A stretch of 53,732 nt of DNA from Bacillota bacterium (lineage in GTDB: Bacteria; Bacillota; Clostridia; Acetivibrionales; DTU013): positions 1 to 53,732 of the forward strand of contig JAEYRB010000040.1 in assembly GCA_023409735.1 (NCBI GenBank), given 5' to 3'. Under the pieces are notes generated by a model. It saw nothing but the letters and a program-made list of their open reading frames with translations. It did no database searches and was not told where the DNA came from. Made by a program: the position numbers and the translations under genes. Below, in pieces: positions 33,301 to 42,364 of the stretch (positions are counted from its first letter, which is position 1; the number at the start of each line of letters is the position of its first letter).

Positions 33301-34911
33301 TTAGCGCTTCGGCTTTCTTAGAATTCCCATAACGAGCATGAACATAAGAACAGCGGCTGCTAAATAGCCTGCAAACCCCAGCAAAGGTATATCTGCTATC
33401 TGGGGCTTCATATTTGTAGTACATATCAGACTTGAGCCGATTATCAGCGCAGCACTTATAATTGATAAGACCAGCTTATCCATCATCTTGCGCAGATCGT
33501 GCAGCGTTTCATCAGTTCCGCTAAGCTCCATGTTAACCTTTGTCTGACCTTTTATAGTCATTTTTAGTAAATCGGATAGTTGTACCGGGATATCCAATGA
33601 CTTCTTTGAAAGGGCGTAGGCTGATTTACCTGTTTGCTTCAGTTCGTCGAAAAGATTGAAATCAGTTAAAAGATATCTGGAAATATGGGAGGACATAACC
33701 TGCATAAAGTTTACATCAGGGCAGCAGGCCGTCAACACACCCTCTATTGTAACAACGCCTCTGGCAAGCATTCCTACTCCGGCCGGCATTTTAATATGAT
33801 GCTTCATGGCCAGAGTCTGCAGCTCTCCAAGAAGCTTGCCCAGGTTAATATTACTCAGATTCATAGTACCGTATTTAGTAAGCATATCATCAAGGTCGGT
33901 ATAAAGGTATGCATGATTTATTCTCTCTGTTGCTTCGCCCATAGTGAGAATGGCGTTTTTCAGCTCGAAGATATCGTAGTTGACCATAGCCTTGACCATT
34001 TTCTTAAATAACTCTCTGTCATACTTAGTTAACCTGCCTACCATTCCAAGATCGAGCCAGACTATTTTTCCGTCCCGTATCCAAATGTTGCCCGGATGAG
34101 GATCCGCATGGAAGAAACCATCGTCAAGAACCTGCTTAATATAGTTATCAGCCAGGTTTCTACCTATTTCATTCATGTTATAGCCAAGAGCAGTCAGCTT
34201 TTCTACCTTATCTATCTGAATACCCTCAATATACTCCATTACCAGAACCTTGGACGTTACAAGACCTGTTTCCACGGCAGGACATGAAACATATGGGATT
34301 TCACTGTTAAGCCTTGCGAACTCATTCAGATGTGAAGCCTCCTGTATAAAATCCATTTCCTGCTGAGTTGTTGCCCACAACTCTTCAATTATGGAGTTGA
34401 AGTCAATTACATCACCTGCTACCTTCATTACGTTAAGCAGCTTAGCAGCTTTGCGGAGCATGATTATGTCCTGTGTCATAGTCTCGCGAATATTAGAGCG
34501 TTGGACCTTCACTACCACCTTATGTCCGTTTGGCATAACGGCTATATGTGCCTGAGCTATTGAAGCCGAGCCGAGGGGCGTGTCATCGAAGCTGGTGAAT
34601 AGTTCGTTTATCGGCCGGGAGAATTCGCTTTCGATAATTTTTATAACTTCCTGACCTGACATGGGTTTAACGTCGGCACGAAGCTTCATCAATTCATCGC
34701 AGTAGCTCTGTGGGAGCATATCAGAGCGCATGGACATGATCTGGCCTATTTTAACATAGGTTGGGCCAAGGTCCTCAAGTATACTGCGCAGCTTTTCCGG
34801 TGAAACGCCTTGAATAATACTATGTTGCCTGAGTACGGCTATAATTTCCTGCATTCTACCTGAGCGGGATTCTTTGTTTTTTGTTTTTTTTATCTTTTCT
34901 TCTTGTTCCAA
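33301..34911 (-). CDS. ABC1/AarF/UbiB-family atypical kinase
   Basis: Protein-kinase-like ATPase of 536 aa. Signature elements: the KxGQ motif in PTYVKIGQIMSMRSDMLP, the alanine-rich loop GSASIAQAH in place of the glycine loop, VVKVQR lysine, HADPHPGNI catalytic loop and WLDLGMVGRL metal-binding loop. The C-terminal 60 residues have two membrane helices (LVLSIISAALIIGSSLIC and GYLAAAVLMFMLVMGIL). In proteobacteria UbiB supports ubiquinone synthesis; in anaerobic Clostridia that lack it the role is unknown, perhaps in lipid or isoprenoid handling. The TTG at 34911 follows GGGAGG at a good distance and is preferred over GTG 34932. Its 3' part (33488-33546) is duplicated across the RAYT. Confidence 0.85.
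   Translation of the reverse strand: MEQEEKIKKTKNKESRSGRMQEIIAVLRQHSIIQGVSPEKLRSILEDLGPTYVKIGQIMSMRSDMLPQSYCDELMKLRADVKPMSGQEVIKIIESEFSRPINELFTSFDDTPLGSASIAQAHIAVMPNGHKVVVKVQRSNIRETMTQDIIMLRKAAKLLNVMKVAGDVIDFNSIIEELWATTQQEMDFIQEASHLNEFARLNSEIPYVSCPAVETGLVTSKVLVMEYIEGIQIDKVEKLTALGYNMNEIGRNLADNYIKQVLDDGFFHADPHPGNIWIRDGKIVWLDLGMVGRLTKYDRELFKKMVKAMVNYDIFELKNAILTMGEATERINHAYLYTDLDDMLTKYGTMNLSNINLGKLLGELQTLAMKHHIKMPAGVGMLARGVVTIEGVLTACCPDVNFMQVMSSHISRYLLTDFNLFDELKQTGKSAYALSKKSLDIPVQLSDLLKMTIKGQTKVNMELSGTDETLHDLRKMMDKLVLSIISAALIIGSSLICTTNMKPQIADIPLLGFAGYLAAAVLMFMLVMGILRKPKR
33488..33546. repeat. Source-side copy of the 59-bp repeat, inside the UbiB gene
   Basis: Partner of 32322-32380 (54 of 59 identical). 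It encodes part of the segment just before the C-terminal membrane helices of the kinase. Confidence 0.9.
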
Positions 34912-35258
34912 AATAAAATCCTCCCACAACACGGTGGTCTATATGTGGTTGATTATTAAATCATTAGCATCATGATTAATTTGCCATGTGCGTTTTCGGC
35001 TTTACCGAAATCATCGCACCACAGCTTGAATCTTGTAAAATAACCGCACATCACGATTTATATGCGGTTATTATATCATATTATTTTGATTCTATTAATT
35101 GAAAGTTTGCTAACAGCAGCTTTAATGAAGAGCTTTTAAAAGAGTCACAGATAAACCTATTGTACTACATCTGCTGAGTGTCGTATTAAAAAGAGCCTTC
35201 GGCGTATACTAATCTTTATAAACTATACCCGAGCTTATAACGAGGTTATTACAAGTGT
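34912..35258. other. Divergent intergenic region with two hairpins
   Basis: Between the UbiB-like and LCP genes. TTTCGG/CCGAAA forms a small hairpin near 34993-35010. AATAACCGCA (35039-35048) pairs with TGCGGTTATT (35063-35072) and is flanked by T-rich sequence on both strands, so it may act as a leader terminator for either gene. No promoter stands out. Confidence 0.4.
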
Positions 35259-36239
35259 ATGAGGCTGATTAAATTCGTTTTAATACTGACAATGACATTA
35301 CTTACTGCACTACTTATTTGCGGTTTAAGTATACTGTCTGATTATACTAATATAAAAACCGAACCTGAAAGGGAAAAAAGCAGTACACCACATAACATCG
35401 GGCAAATAGGCATGGACAGCACAGCTATGGGAAACGGTGAAAGCAGTATGTCGGATGAGTTTGATGACAACATGACTGACAGCAGGCCTGGCGGAAGGAA
35501 TGTTGTCAATATTCTGGTGCTGGGCCTTGATAATGATGAAACACGTGCGGATGTAATTGAATTGCTAAACTTCAATACAGAATCAAAAACACTCAATGTA
35601 CTATCCATTGCCAGAGATACACGCGTGCGAGTAAAGGGAGAATACTGCAAGATAAATGCTGTCTATTCCAAGGGTATGAGGCTGATGAAAAAGGAAATCA
35701 CAGAAATGACAGGCCTTGGTATAGATTATTATGCTGTTATGAATTTGAAGGGCTTTCGCGAAACTATAGATTTATTGGGCGGAGTTGAATTTGAAGTTCC
35801 ATTTCGAATGAAATATGATGATCCCACTCAGGATCTCCACATAAACTTACGCAAGGGCAAACAGATCCTCAATGGGGATAAGGCTGAGCAGCTTATAAGG
35901 TATAGAAAGGGTAACATGAAGGGACAAGGTTATACAGAGGGTGATATTGGACGAATAGAAATACAGCAGGCTTTTCTTAATGAATTAATTAGACAAAAGG
36001 TGAATTTAAAATATATACTCAAGATAGATGAATTGTTTGGTATAGTGAAAGAATATGTTAAAACGGATATAGGTATTAATGAAGTAGCAAGGTACACAGG
36101 CAGTATAGCAGGACTCCAAAAAAATAGTATAGGTTTTTTCACATTGCCTGGTGAGAGCATCAGAAAAGATGGTGTATGGTACTACATTCTTGATAACAAA
36201 AAGACCAGAAGTATAATTGAAGAAAATTTCTATAAATAG
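35259..36239 (+). CDS. LytR-CpsA-Psr (LCP) family protein
   Basis: Membrane-anchored phosphotransferase of 326 aa that joins wall teichoic acid or polysaccharide from undecaprenyl carriers to peptidoglycan. One N-terminal helix (about 5-25), a Ser/Gly/Asp-rich spacer, then the LCP domain about 85-250: ILVLGLDNDETRADVIELLN with the conserved acidic and arginine residues, NVLSIARDTRVRV, INAVYSKG, YYAVMNLKGFRETIDLLGGV split at GFRE, and RYRKGNMKGQ-DIGR near the end. No polymer genes are adjacent. The Shine-Dalgarno is weak (CGAGG at 13 bases), so the start is a little uncertain. Confidence 0.85.
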   Translation: MRLIKFVLILTMTLLTALLICGLSILSDYTNIKTEPEREKSSTPHNIGQIGMDSTAMGNGESSMSDEFDDNMTDSRPGGRNVVNILVLGLDNDETRADVIELLNFNTESKTLNVLSIARDTRVRVKGEYCKINAVYSKGMRLMKKEITEMTGLGIDYYAVMNLKGFRETIDLLGGVEFEVPFRMKYDDPTQDLHINLRKGKQILNGDKAEQLIRYRKGNMKGQGYTEGDIGRIEIQQAFLNELIRQKVNLKYILKIDELFGIVKEYVKTDIGINEVARYTGSIAGLQKNSIGFFTLPGESIRKDGVWYYILDNKKTRSIIEENFYK

Positions 36240-36254
36240 AAGCTAAGATCATGA

Positions 36255-37484
36255 TCAACGCGAAGACAAGGGAAGTCGGACCTTAAAAGTAGTGCCATTT
36301 CCCGGTGTACTGCTGACAGATATTGAACCCTTGTGCTCCTTTACGATCCAATCTGCAATAGAAAGTCCCAGCCCTGTACCGCCATTTTCTCTTGAACGTG
36401 CTTTGTCCACACGATAAAACCTCTCAAATATTTTTTTGATATGCTCACTTTCGATACCCTCACCTGTATCAGAAACGTAGAGCTCAGCATGGTTATCACA
36501 CTTTTTTAGTACTACCTCTGCAGAACCGCCGGAAGGAGTATATTTGATCGCATTGTCGATCAGTATAACTACAAGCTGCTTAAGCTTGCTCTCATCTCCA
36601 TAAATTTCAATATCGCTGTTTTGTTTGAGAGTCAGGTGGACACCATTTTTTACTGCAACAGGCTCCATTACGGTAACAGCACTATTTAAGGCATTGTTAA
36701 GCGGGAAATATTTCTTTTCCATGAGCTTTTGGTCGGAGTCAGCTCTGGCGAGTGTCAGAAGATCGTTAACAAGCTTAGTCATCCGAGTGTTCTCTGCTTG
36801 TATATTTTCAAGCCACTTTATTTGACTGTCAACGGTTTCATTTTTATTGTCCATTACAAGCTCAACGCTTGTTTGAATGACAGCAAGAGGTGAGCGTAAT
36901 TCATGTGATGCGTCTGCAACGAAGTTCTTTTGCCTTTCCCAGGAGTCTTTAATTGGAACAAGCGCCCTGCCTGCCATAAAAAGACTTGATACAAACACTA
37001 CCAGCAGCCCTGTAAGACCGACAAATAATAGTATCATTCTGAGCCGGGCAAATATTTCATCCTCCGGCTGTGTGCTCATAAAAGCAACTGTTACGATTCT
37101 CATCCCTGGAGAAATACTCAGGCAATATCTAAATCTTTCAGAGGGCAGAGCTGCGATACCCTTATTTGCGGTTGTATTCAATACTTCTGACAGCAGAGTT
37201 TCAAGCTGTTCATCTGTTACCGGAATATATTGTGAGCGTTCAACAATTCCATTCTGAATATATTTAACAAAAAAGAAATCATTTGTCTGCTTGAATGGAG
37301 GAGCCGGGTTAGGCCGTTGATTTTGCATTGCAATTGCAGCCGTATAGGAGGACAGCTGCTGTTCCGATTGCATCTGAGTGTTACGCTTCATCAGAATATA
37401 TATACCGGAGAAGAATAGCAAAAGTATTATGCCAACTACTGTTATATTAATAAGTGTCAGCTTTAATCTCACTTTTTTAAACAT
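36255..37484 (-). CDS. Sensor histidine kinase (OmpR-type partner)
   Basis: Membrane kinase of 409 aa: TM1 about 10-32, short extracellular domain about 33-145, TM2 about 148-172, HisKA with His194 in SHELRSPLAV, N-box LVVILIDNAIKYTPSGG, G1 DTGEGIE, F-box IFERFYRVDKARS, G2 GGTGLGLSIA. Start ATG 37484 overlaps the stop of the response regulator gene by 8 bases and has GAGGATA ahead of it; translation is coupled. A longer open frame to 37589 overlaps the regulator further and is not used. Signal unknown; the neighbour LCP gene suggests an envelope role (weak inference). Confidence 0.88.
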   Translation of the reverse strand: MFKKVRLKLTLINITVVGIILLLFFSGIYILMKRNTQMQSEQQLSSYTAAIAMQNQRPNPAPPFKQTNDFFFVKYIQNGIVERSQYIPVTDEQLETLLSEVLNTTANKGIAALPSERFRYCLSISPGMRIVTVAFMSTQPEDEIFARLRMILLFVGLTGLLVVFVSSLFMAGRALVPIKDSWERQKNFVADASHELRSPLAVIQTSVELVMDNKNETVDSQIKWLENIQAENTRMTKLVNDLLTLARADSDQKLMEKKYFPLNNALNSAVTVMEPVAVKNGVHLTLKQNSDIEIYGDESKLKQLVVILIDNAIKYTPSGGSAEVVLKKCDNHAELYVSDTGEGIESEHIKKIFERFYRVDKARSRENGGTGLGLSIADWIVKEHKGSISVSSTPGNGTTFKVRLPLSSR

Positions 37485-38160
37485 TGCTATCCTCCCTGAG
37501 ACAGTAACCCACACCTCGTATAGTTTCGATTCGAATTTCAGCTGAAAGACTTTCAAGCTTTTTACGAAGATAATAAATATAAATTTCAACGATGTTCATA
37601 TCCACATCACTATCAAAGCCCCAAACACGATCAAGTATTTGCTCTCTGGTAAGGACATGTCCCTTGTTGCGGATAAATAGCTCCAAAAGCTGATTTTCCT
37701 TCATAGTGAGCTTCACAGCCCTACCGTTATATTTTGCCTCGCCACGCTTTGTGTAGAGAATGAGGGAGCCGACATGCAGATCCTCTTCTTCAAATTGCTC
37801 GGCTTTGCGCCGCCCCAGTGCACGTACTCTAGCTAGCAGCTCGTCAGTGGAAAATGGCTTTACAAGATAATCATCCGCTCCGGCATCCAAACCCTCAACC
37901 CTATCGGAAATAGTATCCTTTGCTGTAAGCATAAGCACAGGGGTCTTAATACCTTGTAAGCGCAAAGCCTTTAGGACACTTACACCTTCGCGGCCTGGTA
38001 GCATCCTGTCCAGAATAATAACATCATATATACCGGTCTGTGACATATCCTGACCTGTAATTCCGTCAAATGCAGTATCTACAGCGTATCTACTTTTTTT
38101 AAAAATATAAGCCAGCGCTTCAGAAAGCCTTCTGTCATCTTCCACAAGAAGAATCCTCAT
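37477..38160 (-). CDS. OmpR/PhoB-family response regulator
   Basis: DNA-binding regulator of 227 aa. Receiver about 1-115 with Asp51 in VIILDRMLPG, Thr in LMLTAKD and Lys in YLVKPF; winged helix about 130-225 (LTMKENQLLELFIRNKGHVL, then TREQILDRVWGFDSDVDMNI and RGVGYCL). First gene of the two-gene operon with the overlapping kinase. Confidence 0.92.
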   Translation of the reverse strand: MRILLVEDDRRLSEALAYIFKKSRYAVDTAFDGITGQDMSQTGIYDVIILDRMLPGREGVSVLKALRLQGIKTPVLMLTAKDTISDRVEGLDAGADDYLVKPFSTDELLARVRALGRRKAEQFEEEDLHVGSLILYTKRGEAKYNGRAVKLTMKENQLLELFIRNKGHVLTREQILDRVWGFDSDVDMNIVEIYIYYLRKKLESLSAEIRIETIRGVGYCLREDSNV

Positions 38161-38298
38161 AGCATCACTCCTGAGTATATTCTATAACACATTTCTTTAA
38201 AATACATTAAAAAGCATAACATTGAATATTATTTACACATTTGATATAGTGCTATTATTGAATTAATATTTTGATAGCGTACAGCAGGAGGTAAATTA

Positions 38299-38571
38299 AT
38301 GAGAGCAGTTATTACGGTGATTGGCAAGGATAGAGTCGGCATTATAGCAGAAATAAGTAATATACTGGCAAACAGTAATGTTAATATATTGGACATTTCT
38401 CAAACAATAATGCAGGATGATGTATTTACGATGATAATGCTGACTAACCTTTCAGATTCAAAGGTGTCGTTTGAGGCTCTTTCTGATGCACTTGAAGGTG
38501 TTGGAAAAGGACTGGGACTATATGTAAAAATTCAGCACGAGGATATTTTCAATTCCATGCACAAAATATAA
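38299..38571 (+). CDS. ACT-domain protein (UPF0237)
   Basis: A single ACT domain of 90 aa, beginning VITVIGKDRVGIIAEISNIL and continuing NVNILDISQTIMQDDVFTMI, the ligand-binding fold that usually senses amino acids. It matches the UPF0237 group, which is nearly always encoded next to a DUF711/UPF0210 protein, as here. CAGGAGG precedes the ATG. A regulatory subunit role for the next protein is likely, but the reaction is not established. Confidence 0.88.
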   Translation: MRAVITVIGKDRVGIIAEISNILANSNVNILDISQTIMQDDVFTMIMLTNLSDSKVSFEALSDALEGVGKGLGLYVKIQHEDIFNSMHKI

Positions 38572-38674
38572 CTGCAGGTCATTTGAGCTATACAAAAACA
38601 TCAGGTATATGCAATATGTGCTGATGAAGCGGCAGGACTGCAGATACTAAAAAAGCATTTATGGAGGAAGACAC

Positions 38675-40033
38675 ATGCTGACCAGATATGAGATATTAGA
38701 AACGACAAGAATGATTCATGAAGAAAATCTTGACATAAGAACAATAACCATGGGAATCTCACTACTGGACTGTATCCAACAGGACGGAGAAAAAACGCGT
38801 AGAAAAATATACGACAAGATAGCCAGATATGCTGAAAATCTTGTAAGGGTCGGACAAGATATTGAAAAGGAGTACGGCATACCAATAATAAATAAGAGAA
38901 TTTCAGTGACTCCAATAGCCTTGATCGCGCAAAGCTGTGATGATGCAAACTATGTGAGGTTTGCCCAAACGCTTGATAAGGTGGCCGATGCTGTAGGAGT
39001 CAATTTTATAGGCGGCTTCTCTTCATTAGTACATAAGGGTTTTACACCCGGGGATGAGAAGTTGATTGCTTCAATACCTGAGGCATTGTCCGCAACTAAC
39101 AGGGTTTGCTCGTCTGTGAACGTTGCAACTTCAAAGGCAGGTATTAATATGGATGCTGTAGCTATGATGGGCAGAGTGATAAAAGAGGCAGCAGGGCTTA
39201 CTGCTGATAAGGGCGGACTGGCATGTGCCAAGCTCGTCGTCTTTGCGAATGCACCTGAGGATAATCCGTTTATGGCAGGAGCATTCCATGGAATTGGTGA
39301 GCCCGATTGTGTCATAAATGTGGGCGTAAGCGGACCGGGCGTTGTGAAATGTGCATTGGAGAAAGTAAAGGGAGCGGATTTCACTACAGTAGCCGAGGTT
39401 ATTAAAAAGACAGCTTTTAAGATAACCAGAATGGGACAGCTTGTCGCTTTGGAGGCGTCAAAAAGGTTGAATGTACCATTTGGAATCGTCGATCTCTCGC
39501 TGGCTCCTACGCCCGCAGTAGGTGACAGCGTTGCATATATACTGGAAGAAATGGGACTTGAAAAGTGCGGGACTCATGGAACTATTGCTGCTCTTGCACT
39601 TCTAAATGATGCGGTCAAGAAGGGCGGTGTTATGGCATCATCACAGGTAGGAGGCCTCAGCGGGGCGTTTATACCTGTTAGTGAGGATGCGGGAATGATT
39701 AGTGCTGTTCAGGAAGGCGCGTTATGCCTGGAAAAGCTTGAAGCAATGACCTGCGTATGCTCTGTTGGACTTGATATGATCGCAATTCCGGGAGATACAA
39801 CAGCGGAGACTATATCAGCTATTATTGCCGATGAGATGGCGATAGGAGTCGTAAATAACAAGACTACTGCTGTACGCCTGATACCTGCACCCGGCAAGAA
39901 ACCGGGTGATGTCGTTGAGTTTGGCGGACTATTAGGCTCAGGTCCTGTTATGGAATTGAATAAATATGATTCCAGCGGCTTTATAAACAGAGGCGGCAGA
40001 ATTCCTGCGCCAATCATAAGTTTAAGAAATTGA
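38675..40033 (+). CDS. DUF711/UPF0210 family protein (PFL-like fold)
   Basis: Cytoplasmic protein of 452 aa matching the UPF0210 family, structurally related to pyruvate formate-lyase/glycyl-radical barrels according to family descriptions, but without a glycyl-radical GxxY signature that I can see. Seen: IRTITMGISLLDC at the start, FIGGFSSLVHKG, NVATSKAGINMDAVAMMG, GIVDLSLAPTPAVGDSVAYI split at APTP, and PIISL at the end. It forms an operon with the ACT-domain gene (103-base gap). GGAGGAAG precedes the ATG. Function unknown; amino-acid-linked metabolism is a guess from the ACT partner. Confidence 0.85.
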   Translation: MLTRYEILETTRMIHEENLDIRTITMGISLLDCIQQDGEKTRRKIYDKIARYAENLVRVGQDIEKEYGIPIINKRISVTPIALIAQSCDDANYVRFAQTLDKVADAVGVNFIGGFSSLVHKGFTPGDEKLIASIPEALSATNRVCSSVNVATSKAGINMDAVAMMGRVIKEAAGLTADKGGLACAKLVVFANAPEDNPFMAGAFHGIGEPDCVINVGVSGPGVVKCALEKVKGADFTTVAEVIKKTAFKITRMGQLVALEASKRLNVPFGIVDLSLAPTPAVGDSVAYILEEMGLEKCGTHGTIAALALLNDAVKKGGVMASSQVGGLSGAFIPVSEDAGMISAVQEGALCLEKLEAMTCVCSVGLDMIAIPGDTTAETISAIIADEMAIGVVNNKTTAVRLIPAPGKKPGDVVEFGGLLGSGPVMELNKYDSSGFINRGGRIPAPIISLRN

Positions 40034-40100
40034 CCTCAAATCATCATGTAAAGTTGTTTGTTATAGAGTTTTTCTACAAACTAAAAATATTCTTTAGTGG

Positions 40101-40158
40101 CGTTGACTGAAGGTCTACAGCAAAAAGGCGAGAGGAACTCAAAGCCACCGAGACTTTT
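40101..40158 (+). repeat. Dispersed intergenic repeat family B, copy 1
   Basis: Shares the left block (TGAAGGTCTACAGCAAAAAG) and the right block (GCCACCGAGACTTTT) with copies at 50721-50786 and 52168-52226; the middle differs. It begins about 70 bases after the DUF711 stop and may serve as its terminator. Confidence 0.65.
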
Positions 40159-40347
40159 CTTAAGGTGAAGTGCTATTACGAGGCCCAGGATTGTTATCAG
40201 CCTCGTAGAAACACTGTTAAGGTAAGAAAGTTCTTCTATAAACGAAAAACTTTCTCTGAACTGAAGTGCTATAATAAATATTGGCTTACTAGTTTTACAG
40301 TATCATAAATTGACCTATTAGAATATGTGAAAGGAGCTGAAGCAACA
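40159..40347. other. Hairpin-rich intergenic segment
   Basis: TACGAGGC (40177-40184) pairs with GCCTCGTA (40200-40207), and GAAAGTT/AACTTTC forms a second hairpin around 40228-40256. The words TGAAGTGCTATTA and TGAAGTGCTATAATA occur at about 40166 and 40262, so part of the segment is duplicated. No gene seen. Confidence 0.4.
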
Positions 40348-41103
40348 ATGGTACCTATAGTTTTTGCTCACAGAGGCGCTTCAAAGCAGGCGCCGGAGAA
40401 TACTATGGCAGCCTTCAGAAAGGCTCTGGAGCTTGGGGCAGGAGGCATCGAGCTGGATGTGCACTTAAGCAGGGATGGGCATATCGTTGTAACGCATGAC
40501 GAGTTGGTTAACAGAGCCAGTAATGGAAAGGGATATGTCAAGGACAAAACGCTTGACGAACTGAGATTGCTGGATTTTGGTTCATGGTTTTCACCTGCAT
40601 ATGCAAATGAGAAAATTCCCGAACTGGAGGATGTACTCAAGCTCATAGAGGGTTGGGATGGGATCCTGAACATAGAGCTGAAGAACGGACCTGTGTTTTA
40701 TCCGGGACTGGAACAGGCTGTTTTGGACATGCTAAGTAAATATAATATGATCTCAAGAACTATTATTTCATCCTTTAATCATTACAGCCTTGTGGAAATT
40801 CGAAGACTAAACAGCGAGATCAGGACGGCGCCCCTATATGTGGCAGGAATATTTGAACCGTGGAATTATGCAAAAAAGTTAGGAGCAGGTGCAATTCATC
40901 CTCTCTTTTACAATATTGTCCCCCAGGTGATGGAGGGCTGTAAGCTTAACGGTATCAAGGTACATCCATATACCGTTGATGAGCCTGAATATATAAGAGC
41001 TATGATAGCTGCAGGTGTTGATGGAATTATTACCAATGTGCCTGATATAGTGTTGAAAATATTGCGGGAAATGAGAGGTAAAACATATGAAGCTGGATTA
41101 TAA
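40348..41103 (+). CDS. Glycerophosphodiester phosphodiesterase
   Basis: Hydrolyses glycerophosphodiesters to glycerol 3-phosphate and an alcohol. TIM-barrel enzyme of 251 aa with the family's catalytic residues: HRGASKQAPENTMAAF (His and Glu), GIELDVHLSRDG (Glu and Asp), VTHDE (second His), and the late VDEPEYIRAM and DGIITNVPD. No signal peptide, so it acts inside the cell. ATG 40348 follows AAAGGAG at 11 bases; a GTG at 40327 is less likely. The MFS transporter gene overlaps its 3' end by 17 bases, suggesting coupled translation and possibly uptake of its substrate. Confidence 0.92.
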   Translation: MVPIVFAHRGASKQAPENTMAAFRKALELGAGGIELDVHLSRDGHIVVTHDELVNRASNGKGYVKDKTLDELRLLDFGSWFSPAYANEKIPELEDVLKLIEGWDGILNIELKNGPVFYPGLEQAVLDMLSKYNMISRTIISSFNHYSLVEIRRLNSEIRTAPLYVAGIFEPWNYAKKLGAGAIHPLFYNIVPQVMEGCKLNGIKVHPYTVDEPEYIRAMIAAGVDGIITNVPDIVLKILREMRGKTYEAGL

Positions 41104-42337
41104 AAAGACGATGCTTATAGGCTTGGGCTTCTTTACAGTGAGTATAGTATGGGGACTTTATAATGTGGCAGTTCCGTTGTATTTGGCCGACCTTGGCTTA
41201 AACGGTGTTACGGTTGGCTCTATAATGACTATAGACAACATATTCGCCATTGTTTTTCTTCCGATTTTTGGTGCACTGAGCGATAAGACTAACACCAGGT
41301 ATGGCAGAAGAATGCCATATCTTTTGGTTGGAATACCGTTATCGGCAATTTCCTTCATGCTCATACCGGTGATGCGCGGAAAGCTTGTTACATTGATGAT
41401 CACAGTTATCGCGATGAACTTTTTCATGAGCATATACAGATCTCCTACTGTGGCACTTATGCCGGACTTTACACCAAAACCACTGAGAAGCAAGGCTAAT
41501 GGCGTTATCAACTTCATGGGAGGCATTGGTGCGGTTTTAGCATTCCTTATAGGCGGCTTTCTGTTTAATACCAGCGAGTTCCTTCCTTTTGCCGTGGGTT
41601 TTGGAATTATGATACTGACAATTATTATTATGTATCTTTTAATACATGAGCCCAAAGAAATTGAAGAGGACAAAACCGGCAAGAACGATAAAGCTGCTGA
41701 AGCTGGTGAACATAATGGTCAGAAGGGTAGGATCATGAGCTTGATATTCCTTCTGATTGCGATATTCTTCTGGTTTACGGGATACAATGCAGTTGAGACC
41801 TTTTTCTCTACTTATGCAGGCAAGGTGCTGAATCTGGGAAAGAATCAGGCATCCTTCTTACTTGCAGTTTTTTCGGCAATGCTTGTTGTATTCTCTATAC
41901 CATCCGGCTTTATAGCAACAAAGATAGGAAGAAAGAAAACAATACTGGCAGGAATAACAATACTGTTTGGCGTTTTTGTGACCATTAATTTTATACCAAA
42001 GACTAACATAACACCAATTTATGTACTGCTTGCTATAGGAGGCATCAGCTGGGCACTTATAAATATAAATTCTTACCCGATGGTTGTTGAAATGACTTCC
42101 AGCAGGGGAGTAGGAAAGTATACAGGCTATTATTACTTCTTCTCCATGCTTGCAGCGATCGTCAGCCCTATTCTGTATGGGTATATAAAGGATCTTCTTA
42201 ATTCCGATAGTTATCTTTTTATCTACTCAAGCATTTCATTGGTTCTGGCATTCTTCTTCATGATGCTGGTAAAGCATGGAGAGGCAAAACCTGAAACAAA
42301 ATCTGCATTTGAGGGCATTGAACACATGGGAGAATAA
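41087..42337 (+). CDS. MFS transporter, SLC45/GPH-like
   Basis: Twelve-helix secondary transporter of 416 aa. Helix 2-3 loop GALSDKTNTRYGRRMPYLL is the sugar-cation symporter (GPH/SLC45-like) variant of the MFS signature, and the second-half counterpart is IATKIGRKKT. A charged central loop (EDKTGKNDKAAEAGEHNGQK) separates the halves. It starts inside the glycerophosphodiesterase gene with a 17-base overlap and an AGAGGTAA ribosome site. A sugar or a phosphodiester-derived compound is a plausible substrate; not provable here. Confidence 0.82.
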   Translation: MKLDYKKTMLIGLGFFTVSIVWGLYNVAVPLYLADLGLNGVTVGSIMTIDNIFAIVFLPIFGALSDKTNTRYGRRMPYLLVGIPLSAISFMLIPVMRGKLVTLMITVIAMNFFMSIYRSPTVALMPDFTPKPLRSKANGVINFMGGIGAVLAFLIGGFLFNTSEFLPFAVGFGIMILTIIIMYLLIHEPKEIEEDKTGKNDKAAEAGEHNGQKGRIMSLIFLLIAIFFWFTGYNAVETFFSTYAGKVLNLGKNQASFLLAVFSAMLVVFSIPSGFIATKIGRKKTILAGITILFGVFVTINFIPKTNITPIYVLLAIGGISWALININSYPMVVEMTSSRGVGKYTGYYYFFSMLAAIVSPILYGYIKDLLNSDSYLFIYSSISLVLAFFFMMLVKHGEAKPETKSAFEGIEHMGE

Positions 42338-42364
42338 TGCTTTTGATCGGGGGACTAATTACTA

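Noticed and set aside
36255..36285. GACAAGGGAA near the end of the histidine kinase gene, resembling the REP word GACAAGGGGACGG.
   Set aside because: The match is short and lies within coding sequence; it is probably coincidence.
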